Assembly (NCBI RefSeq): GCF_008274805.1 | Contig: NZ_CP022579.1 | Span: 558,001-622,000 of the forward strand | Reading direction: 5' to 3' | DNA length: 64,000 nucleotides | DNA from: Oryzomicrobium terrae | GTDB lineage: Bacteria; Pseudomonadota; Gammaproteobacteria; Burkholderiales; Rhodocyclaceae | Shown: piece by piece, positions 26,632 to 37,300 of the stretch | Position numbering within the stretch: position 1 is the stretch's first letter | How the letters are laid out: the number at the start of each line of letters is the position of its first letter | Notes under the pieces: generated by a model | Told to the model about the DNA's origin: nothing | The model's input: the letters and a program-made list of their open reading frames with translations, nothing else | Database searches by the model: none | Made by a program: the position numbers and the translations under genes

Positions 26632-27084
26632 TCAGGCGTGCGGTAACCCGGCGACTTCGGGCAGCATCAGGATGGCGTCCCGGTTGGTCCAGGAGAAGCA
26701 GGCGGCGGCGGCCTCTCGCCAGGGCTGCCAGCGGAAGTCCCGGTGCTCGGCAGGCGCCAGTCGGACCGGCAGGGGCGCGGGGACTTCCAGGGAGAAGACG
26801 TGTTCGAGGTTGTGGGTGACGCCAGGGGCGTACCGGTGGCGCCACTCGGCAAAAATCGCGAAACGGTTGGTCAGGCGCCAGTCGCAGAGGCGGTCGAGGG
26901 GAGCGGTGATGCCGGTTTCTTCGCCGACCTCGCGGCACGCCGTTTCGATCGACCGCTCATTGCCTTCACGGCTGCCCGTCACCGATTGCCAGAACCCCGG
27001 GTGGGCGGCGCGCTCGATCAGCAGGACGTGCAGGTCCGGGGTGTGGATCACCACCAGGACCGATTCCGGGACCTTGTAGGGCAC
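26632..27084 (-). CDS. nudB: Dihydroneopterin triphosphate diphosphatase NudB
   Basis: This is a 150-residue Nudix hydrolase. The Nudix box is GSREGNERSIETACREVGEE (with the TG and hydrophobic residue that follow). FWQSVTGS and WRHRYAPGVTHNLEHVF match NudB/FolQ, which removes pyrophosphate from dihydroneopterin triphosphate in folate synthesis. The frame is open far upstream, inside the barstar gene, but similarity begins at the GTG at 27084 (read as MPYKVPESVLVVIHTPD), so that start is used. It follows the barstar gene by 14 bp. In other betaproteobacteria nudB commonly sits next to aspS; here the ribonuclease and barstar genes separate them. Confidence 0.85.
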   Translation of the reverse strand: MPYKVPESVLVVIHTPDLHVLLIERAAHPGFWQSVTGSREGNERSIETACREVGEETGITAPLDRLCDWRLTNRFAIFAEWRHRYAPGVTHNLEHVFSLEVPAPLPVRLAPAEHRDFRWQPWREAAAACFSWTNRDAILMLPEVAGLPHA

Positions 27085-27098
27085 GGATGGGGCGATGC

Positions 27099-27608
27099 TC
27101 AGGCGGGCAAGATGGGCAGGTCCACCAGCCCGTCCGCCGGCAGGTCGAAGAACACCCAGAACGGTACTCCGGCCTCGCGCCAGAACTCCGCGGCGGCAGA
27201 AAAAACCGCACACAGGGTGTCGAAGCCTTCCGGATCGGCGCTTTTCAGCGGGTCGGCACCGGCTATGACCAGGACCTGTCCGGCCACCTCGCCCCCCGCC
27301 GGGGCCGCCCAGGCTTCGTCGGTCAGGCAGTCGGCCAGGGCGTCGTAGTTGGCGCCGTAGTAATCGGGGAGTTGCAGGTCCCGGCCGAGCAAGGCCAGGA
27401 CGATGCCCACGTCTTCGCTGTCTTCGCAGTCGGCCACGAGCAGTCGGTGTCCGCAAGCTGCCACGGCGTGCTCGACACCGCCACGTCCCGAAAAGGGCAG
27501 GGCATACACGCCACTCAGATTGGAGCGGCGCAGAATGTCGGCGAGACTGGGTTCGTGCACGTCGGGCAGGGCGGCCGTGTCATCGTGGGGGGGCTGGGTC
27601 GGGCTCAT
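27099..27608 (-). CDS. Barstar-family ribonuclease inhibitor
   Basis: This is a 169-residue cytoplasmic protein without a signal peptide. The barstar core motif LPDYYGANYDALADCLTD is at residues 80-97. Aligned with barstar, Asp89 and Asp93 correspond to Asp35 and Asp39, which plug the ribonuclease active site, while barstar Trp38 is replaced by Ala. The N-terminal 75 residues are an extra segment found in many proteobacterial barstar-like proteins. It lies 30 bp downstream of the secreted ribonuclease gene, so it should protect the cytoplasm from unexported enzyme. Direct inhibition of this partner is an inference from family and adjacency. Confidence 0.88.
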   Translation of the reverse strand: MSPTQPPHDDTAALPDVHEPSLADILRRSNLSGVYALPFSGRGGVEHAVAACGHRLLVADCEDSEDVGIVLALLGRDLQLPDYYGANYDALADCLTDEAWAAPAGGEVAGQVLVIAGADPLKSADPEGFDTLCAVFSAAAEFWREAGVPFWVFFDLPADGLVDLPILPA

Positions 27609-27638
27609 GGGCGTCTTGCAAAGGGAGCGCGGGGGCTC

Positions 27639-28070
27639 CTAGTGGCGGATCAGGCGAAAACTGCGGTAGTGATCGTCCGAATAGTAATACTCGCCGGACG
27701 TACGCACGTCGCGCCGCGGGCCTTCGCCGGCGATGATGCGGCGGGCACCGCGATTGCGTGCTCCGGGGGTGTCTACCGTGTATTCCCGGTAATAGCCACG
27801 GGGCTGCCGGGGCAGGCGCTTTTCGAAATTACCAAAAACGGCGCCATCCTTGGCGTAGGGGAAAGGGCCGCCGGCCTGGATGGCGGCCAAGGTGCGCCGA
27901 CCTTCCGGAGGAAGTTCAGCGACGGCGATAGTGTCGCCGAGAAAGCTCGTTTCCGCTGGCCGGGGGGCGCGGGCGTCGGCCAGGGAGGGGGCTCCGCCGG
28001 CCAGCAACAGGGTGGCCGTCAGCAGGGCGGCGGAGGCGCTTTTTAGTGCGCGGGCAAACAGGGCGGCCAT
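27639..28070 (-). CDS. Secreted guanyl-specific ribonuclease (RNase Sa/N1 type)
   Basis: This 143-residue protein has a Sec signal peptide (hydrophobic SAALLTATLLLAGGAPSLA, cleavage near residue 31). The domain from about residue 48 matches RNase Sa: LPPEGRRTLAAIQAGGPFPY, then YYREYTVDTPGARNRGARRI, then YYYSDDHYRSF. The catalytic residues align: Glu96 (Glu54 of RNase Sa), Arg107 (Arg65), Arg111 (Arg69) and His134 (His85), so the enzyme should be active. It would cleave single-stranded RNA after guanosine outside the cytoplasm, for nutrient scavenging or antagonism. It lies 66 bp after aspS and 30 bp before its barstar-type inhibitor. Confidence 0.9.
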   Translation of the reverse strand: MAALFARALKSASAALLTATLLLAGGAPSLADARAPRPAETSFLGDTIAVAELPPEGRRTLAAIQAGGPFPYAKDGAVFGNFEKRLPRQPRGYYREYTVDTPGARNRGARRIIAGEGPRRDVRTSGEYYYSDDHYRSFRLIRH

Positions 28071-28136
28071 GGAAGTCCTTGTCTGGCGCGGCTGCGTTGT
28101 GCAGTCGCGCCAGGGGAGGGGCTGCTGGCGCAGGGC

Positions 28137-29927
28137 TTAGGCGGCGCCTTCGGCCTTGACCACGTTGCGCAGGCGGATGTGCAGCTCGCGCAGCTGCTTC
28201 TCGTCCACTGCCGAGGGAGCGTTGGTGAGCAGGCACTGGGCGCGCTGGGTCTTGGGGAAGGCGATCACGTCCCGGATCGACTCGGCACCGGTCATCATTG
28301 TGACGATCCGGTCCAGGCCGAAGGCCAGGCCGCCGTGGGGTGGTGCGCCGTACTTGAGGGCGTCGAGCAGGAAACCGAACTTGAGCTGGGCTTCTTCCTC
28401 GTCGATGCCCAGGGCGGCAAAGACCTTCTCCTGCACGTCGGCGCGGTGGATACGCACCGAGCCGCCGCCGATTTCCCAGCCGTTGAGGGCCAGGTCGTAG
28501 GCCTTGGCCAGGCACTTGCCGGGATCGCTGGTGAGGAACTCGAGGTGCTCGTCCTTGGGGGCGGTGAACGGGTGGTGACAGGCGGTCCAGCGCTTGTCTT
28601 CCTCGTCGTACTCGAACATGGGGAAGTCCACCACCCACAGGGGTTCCCAGGCCTTGCCGTTCACGTAGCCCTTCTCGTGGCCGATCTTGATGCGCAGGGC
28701 GCCGAGGGCGTCGTTGACCACCTTGGTCTTGTCGGCGCCGAAGAAGATCAGATCGCCGTTCTGGGCGCCGGTGCGCTCCAGGATGGTCTTCAAGGCCTGC
28801 TCGTGCAGGTTTTTGACGATGGGCGACTGGAGGCCGGCCTCGTTGGGCTGGGCCGCGTCGTTCACCTTGATGTAGGCCAGCCCCTTGGCGCCGTAGATGC
28901 CGACGAATTGGGTGTAGGCGTCGATCTCGGAGCGGGTCAGGGTGCTGCCGCCGGGGATGCGCAGGGCGGCGACGCGGCCGCCGGAGGTGGCCGGGCCGGA
29001 GAAGACCTTGAAAGCCACGTCAGCGACGGCGTCGGTGACGTCCACCAGTTCCAGGGTGACGCGCAGGTCGGGCTTGTCGGAACCGAAGCGGGCCATGGCC
29101 TCGCCGTAGGTCATGCGCGGGAACGGGTTGGGCAGTTCCACGTCCATGGCCTCCTTGAACACCACGCGGATCAGCTGCTCCATCAGGGCGGTGATCTCGG
29201 CTTCACCCATGAACGAGGTCTCGATATCGACCTGGGTGAACTCGGGCTGGCGGTCGGCGCGCAGGTCCTCGTCGCGGAAGCACTTGGTGATCTGGTAGTA
29301 GCGGTCGAAGCCAGCCACCATCAGCAGCTGCTTGAACAACTGGGGCGACTGAGGCAGGGCGAAGAACTGGCCGTCATGGACGCGGGAGGGCACCAGGTAG
29401 TCGCGGGCGCCTTCCGGGGTGCTCTTGGTGAGCATCGGGGTTTCCACGTCGATGAAGCCGTTGGCGTCGAGGAAGCGGCGGAAGGCCCGGGCCACGGCGT
29501 AGCGCAGCAGCAGGTTCTTCTGCATCTGCGGGCGGCGCAGGTCGATCACCCGGTGGGTCAGGCGCACGTTCTCGGAGAGGTTGTCCTCGTCGAGTTGGAA
29601 CGGCGGGGTGACCGAGGCGTTCAGCACCTCAATCTCCTGGCAGAGGATTTCGATCTCGCCGGAGGCCAGATTCTTGTTCTCGGTACCGGCCGGGCGCAGG
29701 CGCACCTTGCCGGTGATCTTCAGGCAGAACTCATTGCGCACCGACTCTGCGGTGGCGAACATTTCCGGGCGATCCGGATCGCACACCACCTGGGCCATGC
29801 CCTCCCGGTCGCGCAGGTCGATGAAAATGACGCCGCCGTGGTCACGGCGACGGTGGGCCCAGCCGCACAGGGTGACGATCTGGCCTTCGAGGGAGGCGTT
29901 GAGTTGTCCGCAGTAGTGAGAACGCAT
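28137..29927 (-). CDS. aspS: Aspartyl-tRNA synthetase, probably non-discriminating
   Basis: This is a 596-residue class IIb synthetase: N-terminal OB-fold anticodon-binding domain (about residues 1-110), catalytic core with a GAD insertion (about 290-420), and C-terminal motif 3 ([14 protein letters not shown]). In the OB fold the sequence [10 protein letters not shown] carries His30, the residue that in Pseudomonas AspRS (His31) allows charging of tRNA-Asn as well as tRNA-Asp; discriminating E. coli AspRS has Leu there. Asn-tRNA would then be completed by GatCAB. It is in a cluster with a DUF502 gene and fmdB upstream. Confidence 0.95.
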   Translation of the reverse strand: MRSHYCGQLNASLEGQIVTLCGWAHRRRDHGGVIFIDLRDREGMAQVVCDPDRPEMFATAESVRNEFCLKITGKVRLRPAGTENKNLASGEIEILCQEIEVLNASVTPPFQLDEDNLSENVRLTHRVIDLRRPQMQKNLLLRYAVARAFRRFLDANGFIDVETPMLTKSTPEGARDYLVPSRVHDGQFFALPQSPQLFKQLLMVAGFDRYYQITKCFRDEDLRADRQPEFTQVDIETSFMGEAEITALMEQLIRVVFKEAMDVELPNPFPRMTYGEAMARFGSDKPDLRVTLELVDVTDAVADVAFKVFSGPATSGGRVAALRIPGGSTLTRSEIDAYTQFVGIYGAKGLAYIKVNDAAQPNEAGLQSPIVKNLHEQALKTILERTGAQNGDLIFFGADKTKVVNDALGALRIKIGHEKGYVNGKAWEPLWVVDFPMFEYDEEDKRWTACHHPFTAPKDEHLEFLTSDPGKCLAKAYDLALNGWEIGGGSVRIHRADVQEKVFAALGIDEEEAQLKFGFLLDALKYGAPPHGGLAFGLDRIVTMMTGAESIRDVIAFPKTQRAQCLLTNAPSAVDEKQLRELHIRLRNVVKAEGAA

Positions 29928-29975
29928 GATGACTTGAGAGCTGGTGAAAGGGGGCTGCCCGCGATAGCGCCCGGG

Positions 29976-30635
29976 TCAGACCTGGGCGGAGCGGGAGATG
30001 GTGAGGGTGTTGGCGGTGGCGGTTGCCGCTGGAACCGGCGGGGCGACCACGCCCATGGAGATGATGTACTTCAGTGCGTCGTCCACCGTCATGTCCAGTT
30101 CCACTACCTCTGCCCGGGGCATCATCAGAAAGAAGCCCGAGGTCGGGTTGGGGGTGGTGGGGACATAGACGCTGACGAATTCGCCGGTCAGGTGGTTGGC
30201 CACATCGCCGCCGGGTTGGCCGGTCTGGAAGGCGATGGTCCAGGAACCTTCGCGGGGATACTGCACTAGCAGGGCCTTGCGGAAGGCCTGTCCGTTGGGC
30301 GAGAACAGGGTGTCGGAGATCTGCTTGACACCCTTGTAGATGGAGTTGACCACCGGGATGCGGGCGAGCAGCCCTTCCCACCAGCGCACCAGCTTCTGGC
30401 CAATGAAATTAGCCGCGGCCACGCCGGTGAGCAGGATCACCAGCAGGGTGATCAAGGCACCTACGCCGGGTACGTTCACGCCGAGCAGGTTCTGCGGATG
30501 GAGCGATTCAGGGAGCAGCCGCAGGGACTGGTCCATGGTGCCGACAATCAGGTTCAGCACCCAGGCGGTGATGGCCAGCGGCACCCAGATCAGAAGGCCG
30601 GTGATGAAATAGCGCTTGAAGAATCCAGACCGCAT
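29976..30635 (-). CDS. DUF502 family inner-membrane protein
   Basis: This is a 219-residue protein with two N-terminal transmembrane helices (ITGLLIWVPLAITAWVLNLI, about residues 11-30, and ALITLLVILLTGVAAANFIG, about 60-79), followed by a cytoplasmic domain with the motif RIPVVNSIYKGVKQISDTL and VYVPTTPNPTSGFFLMMPR, both diagnostic of DUF502. Function is unknown. The order fmdB-DUF502-aspS is conserved in betaproteobacteria, and spacing of 69 and 48 bp here suggests one operon. Confidence 0.9.
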   Translation of the reverse strand: MRSGFFKRYFITGLLIWVPLAITAWVLNLIVGTMDQSLRLLPESLHPQNLLGVNVPGVGALITLLVILLTGVAAANFIGQKLVRWWEGLLARIPVVNSIYKGVKQISDTLFSPNGQAFRKALLVQYPREGSWTIAFQTGQPGGDVANHLTGEFVSVYVPTTPNPTSGFFLMMPRAEVVELDMTVDDALKYIISMGVVAPPVPAATATANTLTISRSAQV

Positions 30636-30704
30636 CGGTGTTGAGGCTCGGGTGGCGTGTTTGAGGTGCGAGGGCGCGGCCGCTGGCCGGAGAAGGCGGC
30701 AGGT

Positions 30705-30965
30705 TTAACTGACGCTCGGGCAGGATCCGCTGCCGCCCTGGCAGGGGGGCGGGCCGTCGCTCTTGGCGGCGGAGCAACTGCTGCCGCCTTTGAAGTCGGT
30801 GGCATACCAGCCGCTGCCCTTGAGTTGGAAGCCGGCGGCGGAGAGCAGTTTGGAAAACGTTTCCTTGCCACACTCGGGGCAGGTGGTGAGCAGAGGGTCG
30901 CTGACTTTTTGCAGGTATTCCTTCTGGAACCCGCAGGTGTCGCAGCGGTATTCATAGATAGGCAT
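30705..30965 (-). CDS. FmdB-type zinc-ribbon regulatory protein
   Basis: This is an 86-residue protein. It starts MPIYEYRCDTCGFQKEYLQK, with two CxxC knuckles (C8-C11 and C29-C32 in TTCPECGKE) forming a rubredoxin-like zinc ribbon. The FSKLLSAAGFQLKGSGWYATD segment completes the FmdB signature. The tail is Ser/Gly/Cys-rich. The name comes from the FmdB protein of Methylophilus linked to amidase regulation; the general function is unknown. It is the first gene upstream of DUF502-aspS. Confidence 0.9.
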   Translation of the reverse strand: MPIYEYRCDTCGFQKEYLQKVSDPLLTTCPECGKETFSKLLSAAGFQLKGSGWYATDFKGGSSCSAAKSDGPPPCQGGSGSCPSVS

Positions 30966-31041
30966 GAGGGTCTCCAGCGTGGACCGGAATAGGCAACTAC
31001 CCAGCAAGACCGGTCCGGAAAACAGGGGATTATAGCTGAAG

Positions 31042-31068
31042 GCTCGACAAGCCTTCGGCCTGTCGAGC
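31042..31068. terminator. Hairpin upstream of fmdB
   Basis: GCTCGACA (31042-31049) and TGTCGAGC (31061-31068) pair perfectly and the stem continues as GCC/GGC across one mismatch. No U-tract follows. It lies between pilD and fmdB and may end or slow pilD transcription. Confidence 0.4.
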
Positions 31069-31088
31069 ACAGCGGGTGAGATGAGGGC

Positions 31089-31118
31089 GCGACACCCCTT
31101 TTCAAGGGGGCGTGTCGC
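31089..31118 (-). terminator. Hairpin at the pilD 3' end
   Basis: GCGACAC (31089-31095) pairs with GTGTCGC (31112-31118), and the stem continues with CCCTT/AAGGG around a short loop. It touches the pilD stop codon. There is no clear U-tract, so it may work together with the hairpin at 31042. Confidence 0.5.
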
Positions 31119-31981
31119 TACAGAACCAGGGCCAGGTAGTGGTTGGTGAGTGCTTTTCCTGCGTACAGGGCGATCAATCCGGCGGCTGCCAGATAGGGGC
31201 CGAACGGAATCGGGACGCTGCGCCCACGCCCGGCGCCCAGGATCAGGGCAATGCCGACGACGGCTCCCACCAGCGACGACAGCAGGATGACCAAGGGCAG
31301 CATCTGCCAGCCCATCCAGGCTCCCAGGGCGGCGAGCAGCTTGAAGTCGCCGTAGCCCATGCCTTCCTTGCCCGTCAGCAGCTTGAACAACCAATACACG
31401 CTCCAGAGGGACAGATAGCCGGCCATGGCGCCGATGACGGCCGAGGGCAGGTCGGCAAACACGGGAAAGAGGGCGAGGGCGAGTCCCAGCCAGAGCAACG
31501 GCAGCGTGATGGAGTCCGGAAGCAGCTGGGTGTCCAGGTCGATTCCAGCCAGGGCGATGAGGGCCCAAGTAAATACGATGGCGCCGGCGGCCATGGCGGT
31601 AAAGCCAAAATGCCAGGCAGCCAGACCGGTGAGCAGGCCGGTCAAGGCCTCCACCAGGGGGTAGCGCATCGAAATGGGGGCGGCGCAGGCCGAGCATTTG
31701 CCGCGCAACAGCAGCCAGCTGATTATGGGAATGTTTTCCCAGGCGTGGATGCCATGCCCGCAAGACGGGCAGCGGGAACGGGGGCTGGACAGGGTGAGGG
31801 AGGGCTGCTCGGGGGCGGTTTCGCCGCGCAGCTCGGCACATTGCACCTGCCAGTCCCGTTCCATCATCAGGGGCAGGCGGTGGATGACGACATTGAGGAA
31901 ACTGCCGACGAGCAGGCCGAGAACGGTGGCGAATGCGATCCAGGCAGTTGGGGCGTGGGTAAAGAAGGTTGCGATGTCCAT
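31118..31981 (-). CDS. pilD: Type IV prepilin peptidase PilD
   Basis: This is a 287-residue inner-membrane aspartic protease that cleaves and N-methylates prepilins. The zinc-ribbon Cys pairs C71-C74 and C96-C99 are present. The catalytic Asp are D148 in GIDLDTQLLPDS and the Asp of GYGDFKLLAALG. About eight hydrophobic helices are visible. The mature MSHA pilins encoded at the left end of the window have the right cleavage site for it, so it may serve both pilus systems. It follows pilC by 5 bp. The coaE gene that often follows pilD is absent. Confidence 0.95.
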   Translation of the reverse strand: MDIATFFTHAPTAWIAFATVLGLLVGSFLNVVIHRLPLMMERDWQVQCAELRGETAPEQPSLTLSSPRSRCPSCGHGIHAWENIPIISWLLLRGKCSACAAPISMRYPLVEALTGLLTGLAAWHFGFTAMAAGAIVFTWALIALAGIDLDTQLLPDSITLPLLWLGLALALFPVFADLPSAVIGAMAGYLSLWSVYWLFKLLTGKEGMGYGDFKLLAALGAWMGWQMLPLVILLSSLVGAVVGIALILGAGRGRSVPIPFGPYLAAAGLIALYAGKALTNHYLALVL

Positions 31982-31986
31982 GGGGC

Positions 31987-33213
31987 TTAAACCACCGAGC
32001 CCAATTTGAAGATGGGGAGGTACATGGCAACCACCATGCCGCCGATCAGGCCGCCGAGAATCACCATGATCATCGGTTCCATCAGGCTGGACAGCGCTTC
32101 CACGGCGTCATCCACTTCCTGCTCGAAGAAGTCGGCGATCTTGCCGAGCATCGAGTCCAGGGCGCCGGATTCTTCACCAATGGCCACCATTTGAATGGCC
32201 ATGTTGGGGAACAGGTTGGTGTTCTGCATGGAAGAGGTGAGGCTGGTACCGGTGCTGACTTCGTTCTGGATCTGCTTGGTGGCAATCTTGTAAACGTAGT
32301 TCCCGGCCGCACCGCCGACCGAGTCGAGGGATTCGACGAGGGGAACGCCGGCGGCAAACATGGTGGATAGGGTGCGGGTCCAGCGCGCGATGACTGATTT
32401 ACGCACGATGCTGCCAAAAATGGGCAGGCGTAGCATGAAACGGTCCATTACCATTTGCACCTTCTCCGAGCGCTTCCATGCGGCAAAAAATGCGTATATG
32501 CCCCCACCGATCAAACCGAATATCGCGTACCAATACTCGACGAAGAAGTCGGAGATGGCCATGACCATAAGTGTTGGGGCTGGTAGGTCGGCGCCAAAGC
32601 TCTTGAATACTTCCTTGAAAGCCGGAATAACGAAAATCATGATCACGGCGGTGATCACGAAAGCGACCACGATTACGGCGATCGGGTAAAACAGGGCGGA
32701 CTTGATCTTGCTCTTGATAGCCAAGATCTTTTCCTTGTAGGTCGCCAAGCGATCGAGCAAGGTTTCCAGGATGCCGGCCTGCTCGCCGGCGGCGATCAGG
32801 TTGCAGAACAGCTGATCGAAATACAGCGGGTATTTGCGAAAAGCCTGGGACAGGGAACTGCCGGTTTCCACGTCGGCCTTGATGTCGAGCAGTAACTTGG
32901 CCACGGCCGGATTGGAGTGACCCCGGCCGACGATATCGAAGGACTGGAGCAGCGGCACGCCAGATTTCATCATCGTCGCCAGCTGCCGGGTGAACAGGGT
33001 GATGTCCTTGTCGGTGACCTTGCCACCCCGTTTGAAGCGTTGTTTGGTGATTTTCGTCACCAGAATGGCTTGCCGTCGCAGCGAGGCGTTGACCACGGTT
33101 TCGCTGGGGGCGCGCATTTCCCCGCGGACGATCTTGCCTTCCTTGTTTTTGCCTTCCCACAGGAAAACGCTTTCCTTCAGTTGGGTGGCGGGTTTGCGCG
33201 GGGGGCTGGCCAT
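31987..33213 (-). CDS. pilC: Type IV pilus platform protein PilC
   Basis: This is a 408-residue polytopic inner-membrane protein of the GspF/PilC family with two homologous halves. The first contains VPLLQSFDIVGRGHSNP and FCNLIAAGEQAGILETLLD; the second contains TMFAAGVPLVESLDSVGGAA and QMVAIGEESGALDSMLGK. Three transmembrane segments are apparent (about 170-190, 220-240 and 380-400). PilC couples rotation by the PilB ATPase to pilin insertion. It sits between pilB (20 bp) and pilD (5 bp) in one operon. Confidence 0.95.
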   Translation of the reverse strand: MASPPRKPATQLKESVFLWEGKNKEGKIVRGEMRAPSETVVNASLRRQAILVTKITKQRFKRGGKVTDKDITLFTRQLATMMKSGVPLLQSFDIVGRGHSNPAVAKLLLDIKADVETGSSLSQAFRKYPLYFDQLFCNLIAAGEQAGILETLLDRLATYKEKILAIKSKIKSALFYPIAVIVVAFVITAVIMIFVIPAFKEVFKSFGADLPAPTLMVMAISDFFVEYWYAIFGLIGGGIYAFFAAWKRSEKVQMVMDRFMLRLPIFGSIVRKSVIARWTRTLSTMFAAGVPLVESLDSVGGAAGNYVYKIATKQIQNEVSTGTSLTSSMQNTNLFPNMAIQMVAIGEESGALDSMLGKIADFFEQEVDDAVEALSSLMEPMIMVILGGLIGGMVVAMYLPIFKLGSVV

Positions 33214-33233
33214 GGTCGATCCTCTGCGGGGAT

Positions 33234-34958
<1,725 letters not shown>

Positions 34959-35158
34959 GGTCCGTTTGTCAGGAGTGCAGTGAATGGGACGGGTTAAGGG
35001 CCATCAGGGCCGTCGTCATCTGGGAGGTGGCCCGAAGGCGCGGAAGGTATGCGGAAAACATGGTTAGCCTTGGATGATGCCCGCCAAGGGCTTCTTTGTA
35101 AAGGCGAGAAGCCCCTCGGGGTGGGGGTTTCCAGCGGTTTTCCTGTTTGAGCATGGCA

Positions 35159-36424
35159 TCATTGTGGCGGTTTGAACAGCCGTACGGTCTTGATGCTGCG
35201 ATCCTGGGTGTGAATGACCTCGATGGGAACGCCGGCGATCTTCAGCCCGACCCCGCTTTCGGGAATGTCCTGAAGGTGCTCGACGATCAGGCCGTTGAGG
35301 GTTTTCGGGCCATTCAAGGGGAAGGCCAGTCCCAGTTTGCGGTTGAGTTCACGCAGGCTGCGGCCGCCGTCCACCAGAACTGATCCGTGATCGTTCCAGG
35401 CCAGGCGATTCCCGCCGGCAGGTGACGAGGTGGTGAATTCGCCGACGATTTCCTCAATGATGTCGTCGAGGGTCAGCAGTCCATCGATTTCGCCGTACTC
35501 ATCCACCACCAGGCCCAGTCGCTGGCGATTTTCCTGAAAGAACTGCAACTGGGCGAAGGCCGGGGTGCCGGCCGGGATGAAATAAGGCGACACCAGGCTT
35601 TCTTCCAGGGCCTCCGCGGTTAATTGGCCGCGCTGCAACAGGCCGACGACCCGCTTGATGTGCAGGATGCCCACGGTACGGTGGATGTCGCCACGGTACA
35701 CCGGCAAGCGCGTGTGGTAGCTGGTGGCGATCTGTTCGGTGATCTCCTCCCAGGGGGCCTCCAGGTCGATGGCTTCGATCGACGTGCGTGGTGTCATCAC
35801 ATCGTCTACCGTGATTCGCTCCAGATCGAAGAGATTGACCAGGATGCTTTGATGCTTGCCCGGCAGCAGGTGGCGGGCGCCCAGCACCAGGGAGCGCAGT
35901 TCTTCCCGGGACAAGGGGCTGGCTTCGTAGTGACGGGGCTTTAGGCGCAGTAGGGTGAGCAGGCCGTTGGCAAAGAGATTGACGAACCCCACCACGGGGC
36001 GGGTCAGCTGCATCACCGGGGTCAGCAACAGGGCAAGGGTCGGGGCGACCCGATCGGCGTAGGCGGCACCGACAATCTTGGGCGACACCTCGGAAATTAC
36101 CAGGATGCAGAAGGTCACCGCCAGGGTGCCCAGGCCCAGGGCCCACTTGTCGTCGCCCACCAGGGAGATCGTAATGACCGATACCAGGGTGGCGGCGGCG
36201 GCATTGACCAGGTTGTTGCCGAGCAGAATGGCGCCGAGCATGCGGTCGGTCTGGGCCAGCAAGCCCAGGACACGGCGGGCGCCTTTGTCGCCGGCTTCGG
36301 CCCGGTGGCGCAGCCGGTAGCGGTTGGCGGCCATCAGGGCCGTTTCGGTCATCGAGAAGAAGCCCGAAATGAGCAATAGCACGACCAGAATGCCGAGCAG
36401 CGCCAGGAGAGGAATGTCGTCCAT
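35159..36424 (-). CDS. CorB/CNNM-type membrane protein with CBS pair
   Basis: This is a 421-residue protein with an N-terminal DUF21/CNNM transmembrane domain (about residues 1-185; FFSMTETALMAANRYRLRHR), a CBS pair (about 195-325; VDDVMTPRTSIEAID, LVVDEYGEIDGLLTLDDIIEE) and a C-terminal CorC_HlyC transporter-associated domain (about 335-415). E. coli YfjD (CorB) has this layout and lies next to ypjD and ffh, as here. The family is linked to Mg2+ and Co2+ efflux or homeostasis. It lies 24 bp from the CcsA-like gene, in one transcription unit. Confidence 0.9.
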   Translation of the reverse strand: MDDIPLLALLGILVVLLLISGFFSMTETALMAANRYRLRHRAEAGDKGARRVLGLLAQTDRMLGAILLGNNLVNAAAATLVSVITISLVGDDKWALGLGTLAVTFCILVISEVSPKIVGAAYADRVAPTLALLLTPVMQLTRPVVGFVNLFANGLLTLLRLKPRHYEASPLSREELRSLVLGARHLLPGKHQSILVNLFDLERITVDDVMTPRTSIEAIDLEAPWEEITEQIATSYHTRLPVYRGDIHRTVGILHIKRVVGLLQRGQLTAEALEESLVSPYFIPAGTPAFAQLQFFQENRQRLGLVVDEYGEIDGLLTLDDIIEEIVGEFTTSSPAGGNRLAWNDHGSVLVDGGRSLRELNRKLGLAFPLNGPKTLNGLIVEHLQDIPESGVGLKIAGVPIEVIHTQDRSIKTVRLFKPPQ

Positions 36425-36448
36425 TAGCGCGGGCGGAAGGGGGTGGCG

Positions 36449-37300
36449 TTACACCGCACGGTGCAGAATGACTTCGGCGACGAAGCGACTTCCCACGTAG
36501 GCCAGCAGCAGCAAGGCAAAGCCGGCCAGGGTCCAGCGCAAGGCCACCTTGCCGCGCCAGCCGCGGGCCCAGCGGCCGAGCAGCAACCCGGCGAAGATGA
36601 TCCAGGAGGCAATGGCAAAGACCGTTTTGTGATCGAAGGTCAGGGGGCGGCCAAACACCGTTTCGGAAAAGAGCACGCCGGTGACCAGGGCGGCGGTGAG
36701 CAGGACGAAGCCGGCGCCGATCATGCGGAACAGCATGCTTTCCATGGTCATCAGCGGTGGCAGGGAAGCCAGTGCTGGCGACAGATCCTTGCGGTGCAGC
36801 TGGCGCTCGGCTACCCCCATGAAGATGGCGTGGAGCGCCGCCAGGGTGAACAGGCTGTAGGCCGCCATGGCCGCGAGGAAATGCAGTTCGAACCCGGCGG
36901 AGCCGGCGCGCTGCAACGGGTGAGCCTCGGGAAACAGCACCGGCGCCAGGGCGCACAGCGCGGCAATGAAGAGCAGTAGCGGCTGGCCGCCCAGGCGGGT
37001 GCGGAAGCTCTCCAGCCAGTACATCAGCACCGCCATCCAGAGCATCAGGGACAGGGACAGGGCGAAGGAGAACTGCATCGGCCCGCCGCTACCCGGTGTG
37101 CCATACAGCCCGACGTAGAGGCCCGCGCCCTGGCTGAGCAGGCCCAGGGGCAGGACGGCGACTAGCCAGCGCGGCGCCGGCTCGGCGGGGGCCAGAGTGT
37201 TGCGCCCCAGGGGGCGGCTGCGATAGGCGCGCCAATAGTGCTGCCCGAGCAGGGCATACAGGACGGCGGCAAGCAAATGAGCGATGAGTTGGAAAGCCAC
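36449..37300 (-). CDS. CcsA-domain inner-membrane protein (YpjD-like)
   Basis: This is a 283-residue membrane protein with about eight hydrophobic helices, of the cytochrome c assembly (CcsA/CcmC-like) domain family. A GTG at 37300 is chosen as start (read MAFQLIAHLLAAVLYALLGQ); the frame extends upstream without conserved sequence. FAIASWIIFAGLLLGRW and DHKTVFAIASW contain family motifs, but the heme-handling WWD motif is not evident, as in YpjD proteins. Function is unknown. It is divergent from ffh, a pairing conserved from gammaproteobacteria. Confidence 0.83.
   Translation of the reverse strand: MAFQLIAHLLAAVLYALLGQHYWRAYRSRPLGRNTLAPAEPAPRWLVAVLPLGLLSQGAGLYVGLYGTPGSGGPMQFSFALSLSLMLWMAVLMYWLESFRTRLGGQPLLLFIAALCALAPVLFPEAHPLQRAGSAGFELHFLAAMAAYSLFTLAALHAIFMGVAERQLHRKDLSPALASLPPLMTMESMLFRMIGAGFVLLTAALVTGVLFSETVFGRPLTFDHKTVFAIASWIIFAGLLLGRWARGWRGKVALRWTLAGFALLLLAYVGSRFVAEVILHRAV

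Noticed and set aside
27639-28070. The ribonuclease as a contact-dependent or polymorphic toxin C-terminal domain
   Set aside because: The protein is short, begins with an ordinary Sec signal and has no delivery domain, so it is a simple exported enzyme.
28179-30269. A 696-codon open frame antisense to aspS
   Set aside because: aspS is unmistakable on the minus strand. The antisense frame has no recognisable domain and no start signal.
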